DNA of 9,321 nucleotides from Bacteroides sp. UBA7335 (lineage in GTDB: Bacteria; Bacteroidota; Bacteroidia; Bacteroidales; Bacteroidaceae), in the NCBI GenBank assembly GCA_002471185.1, contig DKPL01000086.1:317-9637 (forward strand), written 5' to 3'. The number at the start of each line of letters is the position of its first letter. The first letter of the stretch is position 1. A program made the position numbers and the translations under genes. Positions 6,776-9,321 of the stretch are shown here, in pieces. Below the pieces are notes generated by a model that worked only from the letters and a program-made list of their open reading frames with translations, had not been told where the DNA came from and ran no database searches.

Positions 6776-8068
6776 TTAATCGGCACAAGAGGCTAGTAAA
6801 TCGGCTACGATAAATGTACTTCCCCCAATAAATATAAGTTCGTTTGTCCCACAGTTACCTTTGGCAGCACAAACAGCTTCCTTTACAGAAGAGTAAGAGT
6901 GCCCAGATAGCCCCTTGGAGAAAGCTAGTCTCATCAGTTCATTCTCATCTAGCGCTCTATTTATAGAGGCCTTGGTAAAATAATAGGTTGCAGATTTAGG
7001 GAGTAGATCTAATACCCCACTAACATCTTTATCATTGACCATGCCAATAACAAAATGCAACTTATCGTAACCCAAGGTAGATAATTGCTGAACAATGTAC
7101 TTAATACCATCAACATTGTGTCCCGTATCACAAATCATAGCAGGCGACTCACTCAACTTCTGCCAGCGTCCTTTAAGTCCTGTCAATTTACAAACATGCT
7201 GAAATCCGTTTCGAATGGCTTGTTCGTCTATATTATACCCCATCGATTTTAGTATATCAATAGCATTTAATATCGTATTCGCATTTTTAAGCTGACACAA
7301 TCCGCCTAGCTCACTATTCAAATCTTTTAATGTAGTTGTTTGGTAAAGCCAACCAGTTTGTTGATGATGAGAAATTATTTTAGGAGAATCTTCAGCAAAA
7401 GTAATTGGAGCTTCTACTTCAATAGCTTTTAAAAGAAAAACATTCTTAGTTTCGGAAACAGTTTCGCCAATCACCACAGGAACATGAGGTTTAATAATGC
7501 CAGCTTTCTCCGAAGCAATCATATCAAGAGAAGAGCCTAGAAATTGTGTATGATCTAACCCAATATTAGTTATCACAGATAAATCAGGGGTAATGATGTT
7601 AGTGCAGTCAAGTCTTCCCCCCAATCCTACTTCAATCACAGCCACATCCACATTCATATCTGCAAAATACCGAAATGCCATTGCAGTGGTCAACTCAAAG
7701 AATGACAATGACAACGATTCAAACAAATCTCTATTATTATCGACAAAGTCAACAACATAACGCTGAGAAATTTCTTCACCGTTAACACGTATTCTCTCTC
7801 TAAAATCGACCAAATGAGGCGAGGTATACAATCCGACACGATACCCGGCAGATTGCAGAACAGCTGCAATAGTATGCGAACATGAACCCTTTCCGTTGGT
7901 TCCCCCAACGTGTATTGTTCGGTATTGCTTATGAGGAAAATCGAAATATTTATCAAGCACATGAGTATTCTCTAAACCTTCTTTGTATGCTTTACCACCT
8001 ACTTTCTGAAACATAGGAACACTTTCATATAAGTAATTCAAAACCTCTTGATAATTCATTTTTGTCAT
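6776..8068 (-). CDS. folC: Bifunctional dihydrofolate synthase/folylpolyglutamate synthase
   Basis: Cytoplasmic ATP-dependent ligase of the Mur-ligase superfamily that adds glutamate to dihydropteroate and then to reduced folates, completing folate synthesis and retaining folates in the cell. The 430 residues match the usual length. Visible motifs: P-loop GTNGKGS at 56-62, TSPHLVDFRERIRVNG at 82-97 (pterin side), E146 in EVGLGGRLD (Mg2+), H173 in GLDHTQFLG, and K188 in SEKAGIIK, the position carbamylated in relatives. The C-terminal domain has CDTGHNVDG, the local form of the DGAHN motif. No key residue is missing. ATG at 8068 is used; a second ATG three codons later (8059) would serve equally well, as there is no clear ribosome binding site. 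folC is divergent from the phoH-like gene, with 117 bases between them, and no consensus promoter was found for it. Confidence 0.95.
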   Translation of the reverse strand: MTKMNYQEVLNYLYESVPMFQKVGGKAYKEGLENTHVLDKYFDFPHKQYRTIHVGGTNGKGSCSHTIAAVLQSAGYRVGLYTSPHLVDFRERIRVNGEEISQRYVVDFVDNNRDLFESLSLSFFELTTAMAFRYFADMNVDVAVIEVGLGGRLDCTNIITPDLSVITNIGLDHTQFLGSSLDMIASEKAGIIKPHVPVVIGETVSETKNVFLLKAIEVEAPITFAEDSPKIISHHQQTGWLYQTTTLKDLNSELGGLCQLKNANTILNAIDILKSMGYNIDEQAIRNGFQHVCKLTGLKGRWQKLSESPAMICDTGHNVDGIKYIVQQLSTLGYDKLHFVIGMVNDKDVSGVLDLLPKSATYYFTKASINRALDENELMRLAFSKGLSGHSYSSVKEAVCAAKGNCGTNELIFIGGSTFIVADLLASCAD

Positions 8069-8185
8069 ATTTTATAGGATTACAAACTGTTTCCCCTTTT
8101 TATTTGTTTATTAAGTAAATCAATGCTTTTTCAATTTCTACAATCGAAAAGGATTGCAAATATCAATATTAAATCTAAGATAATT

Positions 8186-9321
8186 ATGGGATCAAAGAAA
8201 AATTTTGTGATTGATACAAATGTTATTCTTCACGACTACAACTGTATTAAGAATTTTCAAGAAAACGACATCTATCTTCCGATTGTTGTACTCGAAGAGT
8301 TAGATAAGTTTAAGAAAGGCAATGAGCAAATTAATTACAATGCCCGTGAATTCGTTAGAGAATTAGATTTGATTACGGATGATAACTTATTTACCACAGG
8401 CGCATCATTAGGCCCAGGACTCGGTCGGTTGTTTGTGGTAACCGGAAAGGTAGATTCACCATTGGTTCATAATTCATTTCCTGAGAGTAAACCCGATCAT
8501 CAAATATTAGCAACAGCAGATTTTTTGACGCACAAATATCCTAACATGAAAACGATATTGGTGACTAAGGATGTTAATTTACGAATGAAAGCTCGCTCCA
8601 TAGGAGTGACATGCGAAGATTACATCAACGACAAAGTGACTAATATTGATATTTTTGAAAAATCAAATGAAGTATATGACAATATAGACCCAACCTTAAT
8701 AGATAGAATTTATAGTAGTAAAGAGGGGTTAGATATTAATGAATTTGATTTTAAAGACATTATATTGCCTAATGAATGCTTTATCCTAAAAAGCGATAGA
8801 AGTACTGTACTCGCCAGATATAATCCATTCACACATACAGTATGCAAAGTAAACAAAAGCAAAAATTATGGGATTGAGCCTAGAAATGCAGAGCAAAGTT
8901 TTGCATTTGAAATCTTAAACGATCCTAATATAAAACTAGTAGCTTTGACCGGAAAAGCCGGTACAGGTAAAACTTTATTGGCTTTGGCAGCAGCACTCAA
9001 TAACTTGAATGTATATAAACAAATTTTATTGGCACGACCAATTGTAGCACTATCAAATAAAGATTTAGGTTTCTTACCTGGTGATGCCAAAGAAAAGGTA
9101 GCACCTTATATGCAACCATTGTTTGACAATCTCAACGTTATAAAACATCAATTTTCACCAACTTCTCCCGAATTAAAACGAATTGATGATATGCAAAAAA
9201 GCGAACAACTCGTAATTGAGGCATTGGCTTATATTCGTGGACGAAGTTTAAGTGAAACTTATTGCATAATTGATGAAGCACAAAACCTAACGCCTCATGA
9301 AGTAAAAACCATAATAACAAG
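8186..9321 (+). CDS. PhoH-like ATPase fused to an N-terminal PIN domain (3' end cut by window)
   Basis: Only the first 378 codons lie in the window; the frame stays open to base 9321, and relatives are about 440 residues long. Residues 1-150 form a PIN-type RNase domain with its four acidic residues in place: D10 (FVIDTN), E38 (VVLEELD), D104 (KPDHQILATA) and D129 (LVTKDVN). The PhoH ATPase domain begins near 230, with Walker A GKAGTGKT at 256-263 and Walker B IIDEAQN at 361-367. PIN-PhoH proteins are thought to couple helicase or ATPase action to RNA cleavage in the cytoplasm; no toxin-antitoxin partner gene lies upstream. The ATG at 8186 is preferred because FVIDTN then starts at residue 7, as is usual. 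An in-frame ATG at 8123 would add 21 residues of unlike composition. Confidence 0.93.
   Translation, partial: MGSKKNFVIDTNVILHDYNCIKNFQENDIYLPIVVLEELDKFKKGNEQINYNAREFVRELDLITDDNLFTTGASLGPGLGRLFVVTGKVDSPLVHNSFPESKPDHQILATADFLTHKYPNMKTILVTKDVNLRMKARSIGVTCEDYINDKVTNIDIFEKSNEVYDNIDPTLIDRIYSSKEGLDINEFDFKDIILPNECFILKSDRSTVLARYNPFTHTVCKVNKSKNYGIEPRNAEQSFAFEILNDPNIKLVALTGKAGTGKTLLALAAALNNLNVYKQILLARPIVALSNKDLGFLPGDAKEKVAPYMQPLFDNLNVIKHQFSPTSPELKRIDDMQKSEQLVIEALAYIRGRSLSETYCIIDEAQNLTPHEVKTIIT

Noticed and set aside
8069..8185. Search for promoters in the folC/phoH intergenic region
   Set aside because: Only boxes with mismatches were found (TTTATTTG at 8099-8106; GATATTTG on the minus strand at 8164-8157) without properly spaced -33 elements, so none is reported as a feature.
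8123..8185. Upstream in-frame ATG extending the PhoH-like protein by 21 residues
   Set aside because: The extension is unlike the family N-terminus; the ATG at 8186 places the PIN motif at the usual distance.
8186..8640. PIN domain as part of a toxin-antitoxin pair
   Set aside because: The PIN domain is continuous with a PhoH ATPase and no small antitoxin gene precedes it, so it is the PIN-PhoH fusion common in the phylum.

Overview
This A+T-rich window reads as an ordinary stretch of a Bacteroidota chromosome, most likely order Bacteroidales. The evidence is Bacteroidota-type promoter boxes (TAnnTTTG) before several genes, A-rich leaders without Shine-Dalgarno sites, a DUF4251 protein, a Bacteroides-type S41 lipoprotein, and a PIN-PhoH fusion ATPase of the kind common in this phylum. 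Genus cannot be assigned. No rRNA, tRNA, CRISPR array, insertion sequence, phage gene or attachment site was seen.

Layout. Bases 1-165 are a leader region with a good -7 box and a doubtful minus-strand microORF. A likely three-gene operon follows (166-2843): a secreted protein of unknown function with a His/Asp-rich metal-site-like pattern, a small membrane protein, and an NhaC-type Na+/H+ antiporter whose start overlaps the previous stop as ATGA. Next is a separately promoted periplasmic DUF4251 protein (2903-3469), closed by a perfect 16-bp terminator hairpin. A NarL/LuxR-type response regulator (3614-4282) runs into mnmA on the opposite strand, the two stop codons sharing TTAA. mnmA (tRNA 2-thiouridylase) is divergent from an S41-family lipoprotein (5466-6764), which is convergent with folC (8068-6776) across 11 bp. 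folC is divergent from a PIN-PhoH gene that leaves the window at base 9321.

The genes do not form one pathway. mnmA (tRNA modification), folC (folate) and phoH are housekeeping genes; the operon at 166-2843 is the only clear multi-gene unit and may concern ion homeostasis coupled to a secreted protein. I found no convincing new multi-gene system. The items most worth a second look are the S41 lipoprotein, in which the position of the catalytic lysine holds tryptophan, the uncharacterised secreted His/Asp protein co-transcribed with NhaC, and the response regulator with a partly degraded phosphorylation pocket.
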